In this document: positions 27,342-34,761 of the stretch, one piece after another
Layout of the letters: each line of letters opens with the position of its first letter
Numbering within the stretch: the first letter of the stretch is position 1
Source of the DNA: Flavobacterium solisilvae
Lineage (GTDB): Bacteria; Bacteroidota; Bacteroidia; Flavobacteriales; Flavobacteriaceae
Assembly: GCF_012911605.1 (NCBI RefSeq)
Contig: NZ_JAAMPT010000204.1
Span: forward strand, 62,001 to 126,000
Direction: 5' to 3'
DNA: 64,000 nt
Notes under the pieces: generated by a model
What the model was told of the DNA's origin: nothing
The model's input: only the letters and a program-made list of their open reading frames with translations
Databases searched by the model: none
Position numbers and translations under genes: made by a program

Positions 27342-27797
27342 ATGAAAAAAATACTTATTGCGCTTTTAGTAGTGTTGGTTGTACTTCAGTTTTTTCAAAT
27401 TGACAAAACCAATCCTGCAGTTGATGAAAGCAAAGACTTTTTGAAAACACAAAATACACCTGAAGAAATTGCATCGATTATCAAAACATCTTGCTACGAT
27501 TGCCATTCTAACGAAAGTAAATATCCTTGGTATTCGAATGTGCAACCTGCCGGATGGTTTTTAAAAGATCATATCGATGAAGGTCGAAGAGAACTTAATT
27601 TTTCCACTTTTACTGATTATGAAGTAAAAAGACAAGATCACAAACTGGAAGAATGTATCGAGTATATCGAAAAAGATGAAATGCCTTTGGGAAGTTATAC
27701 TTTGGTACATCGAGAAGCAGCATTAACCGAAGCACAAAAAAATATCTTAATTGATTATTTCAAAAGTGTCAGAACAAAATTGAACTATAAAGAATAA
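27342..27797 (+). CDS. haem-binding domain protein
   Basis: A 151-residue protein with an N-terminal membrane anchor or signal (KILIALLVVLVVLQFFQI) and a single c-type haem motif in SCYDCHSNESKYPWYSNVQP, followed by the family's WFLKDHIDEGRRELNFS pattern. This is the 'haem_bd' domain found in Bacteroidota. It probably binds one covalent haem in the periplasm and acts in electron transfer or oxidative response. It stands alone, with a terminator downstream. Confidence 0.88.
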   Translation: MKKILIALLVVLVVLQFFQIDKTNPAVDESKDFLKTQNTPEEIASIIKTSCYDCHSNESKYPWYSNVQPAGWFLKDHIDEGRRELNFSTFTDYEVKRQDHKLEECIEYIEKDEMPLGSYTLVHREAALTEAQKNILIDYFKSVRTKLNYKE

Positions 27798-27801
27798 AAA
27801 C

Positions 27802-27835
27802 AAAACCCGTCAATTCCATTGAACTGACGGGTTTT
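27802..27835. terminator. terminator after the haem-binding gene
   Basis: AAAACCCGTCA (27802-27812) pairs with TGACGGGTTTT (27825-27835), followed by CTTTATT. It is five bases from the stop. Confidence 0.85.
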
Positions 27836-27956
27836 CTTTATTATTTCAAACGTCTCTTCGAGTAATTTTGAATACTAAAAATGCTAATTTTTGGTATTCA
27901 AAATTGTATCGAGAAGCAAAAAACCGAGACTGTAAACTGAGACTGAATACTGAAAA

Positions 27957-29591
27957 CTACTTCTCTATCTCTTTCAAGCTTTCCATTTTTTTGTTAGCTA
28001 GGAAACCTTTGATGTCTTCAAAATGTTCTTTCACACGTTTGTTTCCAAATTCGAATACTTTTTCAGCCAAACCATCAAGGAAATCACGGTCGTGAGAAAC
28101 TAAAATCAATGTTCCGTCAAAATCACGCAACGCATCTTTAATGATATCTTTGGTTTTCATATCCAAATGGTTCGACGGTTCATCCAGAATTAGCAAATTC
28201 ACGGGTTCTAACAATAATTTTATCATCGCCAAACGCGTTTTTTCGCCACCCGAAAGTACTTTTACTTTCTTCTGAATGTCATCACCTTGGAACATAAACG
28301 CACCTAAAATATTTTTGATTTGTGTACGAACATCGCCAACAGCAATTCTATCAATTGTTTCAAAAATAGTTGCATTTTCGTCTAACAATGCGGCTTGATT
28401 TTGGGCAAAATAACCAATCTGTGCGTTATGACCAATTTCTACCGAACCGCCATTAATTTCGATTTCTTTCATAATGGCTTTAATCATCGTCGATTTTCCT
28501 TCTCCATTTTTACCCACAAAAGCCACTTTTTGTCCTCGTTCGATAACTAAATTAGCATCTTTAAAAATTAGCTTATCGTCATACGATTTTTCTAAATCTT
28601 TCACAATCACCGGATATTGACCTGAACGAACCGATGGCGGAAATTTCAATTTCAATGCTGAATTATCTACTTCATCAACCTCAATAGGAACAATTTTTTC
28701 TAACATACGAACGCGCGATTGCACTTGTTCCGTTTTGGAAAAAGTACCACGAAAACGCTCAATAAAGGCTTGATTATCAGCAATGAATTTTTGTTGTTCT
28801 TCGTAGGCTTTTTGTTGGTGAATGCGTCGGTCTTTTCGCAATTCTAGATAATGAGAATATTTGGCTTTGTAGTCATAAATTCTTCCCATCGTTACTTCGA
28901 TAGTTCTGTTGGTAATGTTGTCAACAAACGCTCTATCGTGGGAAATTACCATTACGGCTTTGGCTTGATTAATCAAGAAATCTTCCAGCCATTCGATACT
29001 ATCCATATCCAAATGGTTGGTTGGCTCATCCAATAAAATCAAATCGGGTTTGGTTAATAGGATTTTTGCCAATTCAATACGCATTCTCCATCCACCGGAA
29101 AATTCTTTGGTTGGACGATTGAAGTCTTCTCTTTCAAAACCCAAACCTTTTAAAATTTTCTCTACTTCGGCTTCATAATTTACTTCTTCAATCGAATAAT
29201 ATTTCTCAGACAACTCCGAAACCTTTTCAATCAATTTCATGTATTCATCACTTTCATAATCGGTGCGAATAGTCAACTGTTCGTTGATATCGTCGATTTC
29301 CTTTTTCATGTTTAAAACACCAGCAAATGCTTTTGATGTTTCTTCCATTACCGTACAATTGTCTTCGGTTAATAAATGCTGAGGCAAATAGGCAATCACG
29401 GCATCACTTGGCGCCGAAATATTTCCGCGCGATGGCTTGTTTGCACCAGCTACAATTTTTAACAAGGTAGATTTCCCTGCGCCATTTTTACCCATTAAGG
29501 CAATTTTATCCGTTTCGTTGATGGCGAAAGTTACTTCGCTAAAAAGTGTTGTACCACCAAATTCTACGGCTATATCGTTTACTGTAATCAT
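27957..29591 (-). CDS. ABC-F family ribosome-associated ATPase
   Basis: The 544-residue protein has two ABC ATPase domains and no membrane segment: Walker A GKNGAGKSTLLKI near residue 36 and GKNGEGKSTMIKA near 355, signatures FSGGWRMRIELAKIL and LSGGEKTRLAMIKLL, and Walker B LILLDEPTNHLDM and LLILDEPSNHLDM. The charged linker between the domains (KDRRIHQQKAYEEQQKFI) is the P-site tRNA interaction motif region of ABC-F proteins. Members act on the ribosome in translation regulation or antibiotic protection. The sequence looks like the YbiT/Uup-type housekeeping class; a resistance role is not supported. Confidence 0.93.
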   Translation of the reverse strand: MITVNDIAVEFGGTTLFSEVTFAINETDKIALMGKNGAGKSTLLKIVAGANKPSRGNISAPSDAVIAYLPQHLLTEDNCTVMEETSKAFAGVLNMKKEIDDINEQLTIRTDYESDEYMKLIEKVSELSEKYYSIEEVNYEAEVEKILKGLGFEREDFNRPTKEFSGGWRMRIELAKILLTKPDLILLDEPTNHLDMDSIEWLEDFLINQAKAVMVISHDRAFVDNITNRTIEVTMGRIYDYKAKYSHYLELRKDRRIHQQKAYEEQQKFIADNQAFIERFRGTFSKTEQVQSRVRMLEKIVPIEVDEVDNSALKLKFPPSVRSGQYPVIVKDLEKSYDDKLIFKDANLVIERGQKVAFVGKNGEGKSTMIKAIMKEIEINGGSVEIGHNAQIGYFAQNQAALLDENATIFETIDRIAVGDVRTQIKNILGAFMFQGDDIQKKVKVLSGGEKTRLAMIKLLLEPVNLLILDEPSNHLDMKTKDIIKDALRDFDGTLILVSHDRDFLDGLAEKVFEFGNKRVKEHFEDIKGFLANKKMESLKEIEK

Positions 29592-29868
29592 TTATTTGGA
29601 TTGAAAGATTTTAAGATTTATAGACTTAAAGATTTTTGAAGCGGCAAAGATAAGTTAAATATTAAAATTCTAAATCTCAAATTCTAAATTCCAAATAAAT
29701 CTCGTTGTTTAAATTACACTTTGAGAATTTTAGATGGATATTTTTATGTTTATGATAGCAAATACTTATGTGTTTATGAATTAAACATTTTGCTATTCGA
29801 GATAATATATAATCTTAGCTTTAAAAGAAAAATTCTTTATATCTTTGATAAATAATCAAATTTTTTAA
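29592..29868. other. 277-base intergenic gap with degenerate repeat
   Basis: This stretch is very AT-rich. Bases around 29662-29695 repeat the wording ATTAAAATTCTAAATCTCAAATTCTAAATTCC. Bases 29840-29847 are TATCTTTG, a good -7 box for the ATPase gene starting at 29869. Nothing else was recognised; no gene or structured RNA is visible. Confidence 0.5.
29840..29847 (+). promoter_or_regulatory. -7 element for the ATPase/Toprim-like pair
   Basis: TATCTTTG matches TAnnTTTG, 21 bases before the ATG at 29869. No clear TTG at the right spacing was found. Confidence 0.45.
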
Positions 29869-31068
29869 ATGATAACGGAAATAAAATTAGTAAACTTTTT
29901 AAGCTTTGAAGATGAAACTTTCCATTTAAACAAAAAACAAAATGTTTTAGTTGGAATAAATGGTTCAGGGAAATCAAATCTACTTAAGGCACTTAGATTA
30001 GTAAAAGAAGGTGTTTCAGGTATTGGTTTAAAAAAATATGTGATTGACAATTTGGGAGGTTTAGATAATATTTTATTTAAAAGTATTGACAACAATAAGA
30101 ATAGTAAAATAGGATTATATTTTACCTTAGATTTTAATATACTTCAAAAATATGGTTTTAGATTTACAGATGATGTAACTTATTCTATTGAAATATATAA
30201 GCAACCAAGTACCTCTAATTATTATGTTAAGGAAAATATACAAAATAACAGAGGGTTCATCTATCTAGATTTTGATAGCGGTAATGGTGTATTAAACGAA
30301 CTAGATAAATCCGCGACATATAAAAAAACCGCTTTAGTAAAGTATGATGATTTTATTGAATCTACAGAATTAGCTTTATCAAAAATATATGATACTGATA
30401 GGTACTTTGCCTTGTCAACCATAAGAAAAGCTATTGGAGATATAATAGTTTACGATTATTTTGACACAACTCCGAAAAGTAATATTAGAAAACCAATGTT
30501 ACCTACATCGGAAAAGCGGCTATTACCTGATGGAACCAACCTTCCTCAAATATTGAATACAATAAAAATTAATCACAAATCTAGCTACAATAAAATAGCA
30601 GAAATGTTAAATGAAGTCAATCCAAAATTTAAAGGTTTTGATTTTAATTTTATCGGTGGAAATATAGAATTAATGTTAGAAGAAGAAGGTTTAAACAGTT
30701 CGGTTCATGTAAATAATATTTCGGATGGAACACTAAGATATCTATGTCTTCTTTCAATATTATTTAATCCTGATAGAGGTTCATTAATATGTATTGATGA
30801 GCCTGAAGTTGGTTTGCATCCTGATATGATTTCAAACATAGGAAATTCAATAATTGAAGCTTCAGAAAATAGTATTTTCCTAATCTCAACCCATTCAGAA
30901 AATCTATTGAACTGCTTTAATTTAGAAAACATTAGGGTATTTGAAAAAGATGAACGAAATTCTTCCAAAATTTCATATTATGAAGAAAAAGATTTTGAAG
31001 GTTGGTATGAAAATTTCAGTATTGGTAAAATGTGGAGACAAGGAGATTTAGGTGGTAACAGATGGTAA
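29869..31068 (+). CDS. AAA_21/OLD-like ATPase, putative defence component
   Basis: A 399-residue ATPase of the SMC/ABC-like class. Walker A VGINGSGKSNLLKALRL lies at residues 28-44, a signature-like NISDGTLRYLCLL near 283, Walker B LICIDEPEVGLHPDM near 305 and the switch STHSENLLN near 340. The N-terminal ITEIKLVNFLSFEDET is the standard first strand of RecF/OLD/AAA_21 proteins. The stop overlaps the next gene's start by 7 bases. Pairs of such ATPases with a Toprim-type partner occur in phage defence (for example OLD/Gabija and PARIS); here the role is inferred from domains and pairing only. Confidence 0.85.
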   Translation: MITEIKLVNFLSFEDETFHLNKKQNVLVGINGSGKSNLLKALRLVKEGVSGIGLKKYVIDNLGGLDNILFKSIDNNKNSKIGLYFTLDFNILQKYGFRFTDDVTYSIEIYKQPSTSNYYVKENIQNNRGFIYLDFDSGNGVLNELDKSATYKKTALVKYDDFIESTELALSKIYDTDRYFALSTIRKAIGDIIVYDYFDTTPKSNIRKPMLPTSEKRLLPDGTNLPQILNTIKINHKSSYNKIAEMLNEVNPKFKGFDFNFIGGNIELMLEEEGLNSSVHVNNISDGTLRYLCLLSILFNPDRGSLICIDEPEVGLHPDMISNIGNSIIEASENSIFLISTHSENLLNCFNLENIRVFEKDERNSSKISYYEEKDFEGWYENFSIGKMWRQGDLGGNRW

Positions 31069-31598
31069 AAAGAAAGTATTTATTCATTGAAGGAACTAAA
31101 GATACTTCTAATGGTAATCTAAGAGAAGGTTTCAGTAAACTTATAGAACAGAAAGCTAAACTAAAGATGCCAACTATTAGTATGGGAGATGGAAAGTCTC
31201 AAGCTGTTGACAAGTTCTTGAACAGTGATGGAGCAAAATTACTTTGTGACTTAGATGCTGATGAAGGTCATAGAGAAAATGATTTAGAAAAATATAATTT
31301 AATTGAGAAAAAAGATTCTGTCTTCTATATGATTCAAGAAATGGAATCTTGGTTTATATCTCAACCAGACATTTTAGATAAATTTTATGGTGAACCTATA
31401 AGTACAAAACTCGCTAAAAAACAAGCAACACTATTTTCTGAACCAGACAAAGAACTTCAGAGACTAACCAAATCAAATAAAAAGAGAGGTCAATATCACA
31501 AAGTTAATCATGGTACTTTACTATTAAAAATGTTAGATGCTAATAAGCTTTATAATGAATTCTCAGATTTTAAAAAGTTAATTGACTCGCTAAAATAA
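31062..31598 (+). CDS. DUF4276-like, Toprim-type partner of the ATPase
   Basis: The 178-residue protein has the two signatures of a Toprim fold: YLFIEGTKD with Glu10, and LLCDLDADEGH with Asp63, Asp65 and Asp67 (a DxDxD motif). These are the metal-binding residues of OLD, AriB and topoisomerase-type Toprim domains. Its size and the EMESWF phrase fit the DUF4276 family. It overlaps the ATPase gene by 7 bases and is the second gene of this pair. Likely it is a nuclease or effector controlled by the ATPase; activity has not been shown. Confidence 0.75.
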   Translation: MVKRKYLFIEGTKDTSNGNLREGFSKLIEQKAKLKMPTISMGDGKSQAVDKFLNSDGAKLLCDLDADEGHRENDLEKYNLIEKKDSVFYMIQEMESWFISQPDILDKFYGEPISTKLAKKQATLFSEPDKELQRLTKSNKKRGQYHKVNHGTLLLKMLDANKLYNEFSDFKKLIDSLK

Positions 31599-31667
31599 AT
31601 ATCATCTAACAGCAATTAGCATCATATTTATTATTTTTATAGGGCTTAGTACACATTAGGTATTGAT

Positions 31668-32120
31668 TTACTTCAAAATCTGAGCAGCATGCGCTTTTGT
31701 TTTTACATCGGAGATTATGTCTTCAATAACTCCGTTTTCATTGATTACAAAAGTCGTTCTGTGAATTCCGTCGTATTCTCGTCCCATGAATTTTTTTGGT
31801 CCCCAAACGCCAAAAGCTTCAATTACTGATTTGTCTTCATCGGCTAATAACGGAAACGGGAATTCGTATTTTTCTTTGAATTTTAATTGTGCTTTTGAAC
31901 TATCTGCACTAACGCCAAGCAAAGCATAATTGTTAGCTTTAAATCGGTCGAAATTATCGCGTAAATCACAAGCTTCGGCGGTACAACCAGGTGTATTTGC
32001 TTTTGGGTAAAAGAAAACTACGAGTTTTTTTCCTTTATAATCGGCTAAGGTGTGAAGGTTTCCGTCTTGGTCTTTTCCTGAAAAATTGGGTGCTTTGTCG
32101 CCTATTTTTAATGTTGTCAT
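31668..32120 (-). CDS. bcp: thioredoxin-dependent thiol peroxidase, Bcp/PrxQ type
   Basis: The 150-residue protein has KAPNFSGKDQDGNLHTLADYKG, FYPKANTPGCTAEACDLRD with peroxidatic Cys and resolving Cys five residues apart, and GRTTFVIN-like HRTTFVINENG. This is the atypical two-Cys PrxQ peroxiredoxin. It reduces peroxides in the cytoplasm using thioredoxin. It is a stand-alone gene. Confidence 0.95.
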   Translation of the reverse strand: MTTLKIGDKAPNFSGKDQDGNLHTLADYKGKKLVVFFYPKANTPGCTAEACDLRDNFDRFKANNYALLGVSADSSKAQLKFKEKYEFPFPLLADEDKSVIEAFGVWGPKKFMGREYDGIHRTTFVINENGVIEDIISDVKTKAHAAQILK

Positions 32121-32174
32121 TTTTTAAATTTTAAATATTAAATTTTAAATATTAGATATCAAATATCTTATATT

Positions 32175-32317
32175 GATTGCCCCAGATTGTAGTGGAAAGC
32201 TTTTATTGAAGAAAGCTTGTTTTTGTTAGGATAAAAAAGCGACCAACGGAAGCTCTTTTTATGCTTTACAAAAACTGCTTTGTGAAATAAAACTTGTAAC
32301 GGAAAGCTGGATTAGGC
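32175..32317 (+). repeat. dispersed intergenic repeat, copy C
   Basis: It starts GATTGCCCCAGATTGTAGTGG and ends AACGGAAAGCTGGATTAGG, matching the ends of copies at 14684 and 22661, but its interior is longer (about 105 bases) and different, with the paired phrase GAAAGCTTTTATTGAAGAAAGC. Upstream, 32124-32175 is a TTAAATATTAAATTT type degenerate repeat. Together these fill the 242-base gap between bcp and nth. Confidence 0.65.
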
Positions 32318-32362
32318 ACATAATTATAATTGTCATAAATTTACAACTATAAAAGTACAAAA

Positions 32363-33022
32363 ATGACCAAAAAAGAGCGTGCAACATTTGTTATAAATAC
32401 GTTAAAAGAATACTATCCTGAAATTCCGATACCGCTTGATCATAAAGATGCTTATACCTTGCTGATTGCGGTTTTGTTGTCGGCGCAATGTACTGATGTT
32501 CGGGTGAACCAAATTACGCCTTTGTTGTTTGCTAAAGCAGATAATCCGTATGATATGGTTAAACTTTCGGTGGAAGAAATCAGGGAAATCATTCGTCCGT
32601 GTGGTTTATCGCCAATGAAATCGAAGGGAATTTATGGTTTGTCACAAATATTGATTGAGGAACACAATGGCGAAGTTCCGCAGAGTTTTGAGGCTTTGGA
32701 ACGTTTGCCAGCTGTTGGTCATAAAACGGCAAGTGTTGTGATGAGTCAGGCGTTTGGTGTTCCGGCTTTTCCGGTTGATACACATATTCATCGATTGATG
32801 TATCGCTGGAATTTATCGGATGGAAAAAGTGTGCAGCAAACTGAAAAAGATGCGAAAGCTATCTTCCCGAGAGATTTGTGGAACGATTTACATTTGCAAA
32901 TCATTTGGTATGGTCGAGAATATTCGCCAGCACGCGGTTGGGATTTGGAAAAAGATATTATCACTAAAACGATTGGAAGAAAAAGTGTTTTGAATGAGTA
33001 TAATAAAAAAACATCCCGATAA
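32363..33022 (+). CDS. nth: endonuclease III-like DNA glycosylase lacking the iron-sulphur site
   Basis: The helix-hairpin-helix glycosylase core is complete: LSAQCTDVRVN, the hairpin LPAVGHKTASVV with the catalytic Lys, and FPVDTHIHRLMYRW with the catalytic Asp. It removes oxidised pyrimidines and nicks abasic sites. The C-terminal Cx6Cx2Cx5C cluster of E. coli Nth is absent: after WYGREYSPARGWDLEKDI there is no Cys at all, and the only two Cys of the protein are in the N-terminal half. The protein is 219 residues, near the normal length, so this is not a truncation. Confidence 0.9.
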   Translation: MTKKERATFVINTLKEYYPEIPIPLDHKDAYTLLIAVLLSAQCTDVRVNQITPLLFAKADNPYDMVKLSVEEIREIIRPCGLSPMKSKGIYGLSQILIEEHNGEVPQSFEALERLPAVGHKTASVVMSQAFGVPAFPVDTHIHRLMYRWNLSDGKSVQQTEKDAKAIFPRDLWNDLHLQIIWYGREYSPARGWDLEKDIITKTIGRKSVLNEYNKKTSR

Positions 33023-33036
33023 TTGTATCGGGATGT
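33011..33036. terminator. terminator overlapping the nth stop
   Basis: ACATCCCGAT (33011-33020) pairs with ATCGGGATGT (33027-33036). The first arm spans the last codons of nth. It separates nth from the convergent small gene and may work for both. Confidence 0.75.
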
Positions 33037-33041
33037 TCATT

Positions 33042-33185
33042 TTAATTAGCTATAGTTTCGAAGTTCATGTTGCCTATTTTCACAATACGTAATGCCTTAG
33101 AGTAATTTAAAATAAATTGTATTGTTTCTTTTTTTGGCAACATTTTAGTTGAAGCTAATTTCTTTTTAGAGTAAAGTTTTGCCAT
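33042..33185 (-). CDS. 47-residue basic protein
   Basis: A short minus-strand frame from ATG 33185 to TAA 33042 encodes MAKLYSKKKLASTKMLPKKE and then IQFILNYSKALRIVKIG, ending NFETIAN. It is basic and fits between the ECF sigma gene (48 bases upstream, same strand) and the nth terminator. Short basic proteins of this look follow this sigma gene in flavobacteria, as far as I recall. No function is known. It is too short for most gene callers. Confidence 0.55.
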   Translation of the reverse strand: MAKLYSKKKLASTKMLPKKETIQFILNYSKALRIVKIGNMNFETIAN

Positions 33186-33233
33186 ATACTATTTGTGTTT
33201 TTATATATAACGTAAAACTTTTCAAAATATTGT

Positions 33234-33821
33234 CTAAGCTGACAAATAAATATTGTTTTTTTCAATAATTTTTCTCATGTTATTGATTGCATAACGCATT
33301 CTTCCAAGCGATGTGTTCATGCTAACATTAGTGGCTTCGGCAATTTCTTTGAAACTCATGTCTTGAAAAAAGCGCATTTTCAACACTTCTTGTTGGTCAA
33401 GAGGAAGTTCGTCTATTATTTTGTGTAAATCAAAGCTTATTTGACTGGATATAAGATTAGATTCAACACTTGGTGTAACGTCTTTAATGAAAGAAAAAAT
33501 AGAATATTCTTCTGTATCACGCATCATTTTGATGTTTTTATTTTTTCTAAAATCGTCAACAATCAAATTATTTGCAATACGCATAACCCAAGGAAGAAAT
33601 TTTCCTTTCTCATTATAATATTCTTTGGTTTTTAACGTTCTAATTACACGAATAAACGTTTCCTGAAAATAATCATCAGCGATATCTCTATCATTGACTT
33701 TGGAGTAGATAAATCCAAATATTCTGGATTGATATCTGTTGATAAGTGTAGCCAATGCATCTTCGTTTCCAGAGATATACATTTGTACTAATACTGCGTC
33801 AGGTGTTTGAGATTTAGCCAT
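33234..33821 (-). CDS. ECF-type RNA polymerase sigma factor
   Basis: The 195-residue protein has sigma region 2 (RYQSRIFGFIYSKVNDRDIADDYFQETFIRVIRTL, FLPWVMRIANNLIVDDFRK) and region 4 (LPLDQQEVLKMRFFQDMSFKEIAEATNVSMNTSLGRMRYAI). No anti-sigma factor gene is adjacent; the neighbour downstream is a 47-residue basic protein. It reads as a conserved flavobacterial sigma factor rather than a SusCD-linked one, although a polysaccharide locus starts 160 bases away with the same orientation. Confidence 0.93.
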   Translation of the reverse strand: MAKSQTPDAVLVQMYISGNEDALATLINRYQSRIFGFIYSKVNDRDIADDYFQETFIRVIRTLKTKEYYNEKGKFLPWVMRIANNLIVDDFRKNKNIKMMRDTEEYSIFSFIKDVTPSVESNLISSQISFDLHKIIDELPLDQQEVLKMRFFQDMSFKEIAEATNVSMNTSLGRMRYAINNMRKIIEKNNIYLSA

Positions 33822-33982
33822 AAAATTACCTTTTAATAAGGGTTGAGAAACTTATTTTTGTATAAAAAGTAATTTTAATTCAATAGGCCGAATAGGTTTT
33901 TGTGATTAATTATTAGTCAAATTTAACATAATTTTAATTTAAAAAACAAATTTTAAAGCAAAAATTAACAAAAAAACAATTC

Positions 33983-34744
33983 TTATTGATAAACTTTAAT
34001 GTAGTCTATGATAAATTGTTGGGGAAAAATCGAATCATCAACTTCTGGACCACCAAAGTTTCCTCCTATTGCAACATTTAGAATAATGAAAAATTTTTGA
34101 TCAAATGGCCAGGTCTTTTCAGTCTTTTCTTTTGGGTTAAATGAATAAACAAGCTTGTTATCAACAAAAAAATCAATTTTTTCTTTTGACCAATCAATAG
34201 CATAAACATGAAAACCATCTTCTATACCATGAATTGTAGTTTTTTTTGAATTGATAGAATTACCATGACTATCTTCTGTATGAAGAGTAGTAAAAACAGT
34301 CATAGGTTCTTTTCCTACATATTCTAGAATATCTATCTCACCACATTTTGGCCAACCAACTGTCTTTATATTTGAGCCTAGCATCCAGAACGCTGGCCAA
34401 ATTCCTTTTCCAGTTGGAACTTTTGCTCTAGCTTCAATTCTGCCATATTGAAATTCTTTTTTTTGTGCGGTGGTTATCCTAGTTGAAGAATAGTTACTGT
34501 CTTCTTTTTGGGCATTAATAATTAAAAAACCATCTTTAATTTCATGATTATCTTTAGTGTATACTTGTCTTTCGTTGTTTCCCCAACCACAATTATTGGG
34601 ACATCCATTACCAAGTTCAAAATTCCACACTGAAGTGTCTAATGTATTACCATTAAAATTTTCTTGCCAAACTAATTTTCTCTCATTTTTTTGACTAAAT
34701 GTAAAATTTGAAACTAAAATTATAAACAATAAATATTTTTTCAT
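33983..34744 (-). CDS. GH16 beta-glucanase (laminarinase type), exported
   Basis: The 253-residue protein has a signal peptide (MKKYLLFIILVSNFTFSQ) and a complete GH16 domain: WGNNERQVYT, ARAKVPTGKGIWPAFWMLG, the catalytic motif GEIDILEYVG (ExDxxE) and IGGNFGGPEVDD. This form hydrolyses beta-1,3 or mixed-linkage glucans and is periplasmic or secreted. It is the last gene of the polysaccharide operon, 17 bases behind the GH3 gene. A second GH16 in the locus is a lipoprotein, so this copy probably acts on imported oligosaccharides. Confidence 0.93.
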   Translation of the reverse strand: MKKYLLFIILVSNFTFSQKNERKLVWQENFNGNTLDTSVWNFELGNGCPNNCGWGNNERQVYTKDNHEIKDGFLIINAQKEDSNYSSTRITTAQKKEFQYGRIEARAKVPTGKGIWPAFWMLGSNIKTVGWPKCGEIDILEYVGKEPMTVFTTLHTEDSHGNSINSKKTTIHGIEDGFHVYAIDWSKEKIDFFVDNKLVYSFNPKEKTEKTWPFDQKFFIILNVAIGGNFGGPEVDDSIFPQQFIIDYIKVYQ

Positions 34745-34761
34745 GATTGATAGCTAATTCT

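Noticed and set aside
27957..29591. Antibiotic-resistance ABC-F protein
   Set aside because: No resistance-type extended linker was evident, and housekeeping ABC-F proteins with this look are universal in the group.
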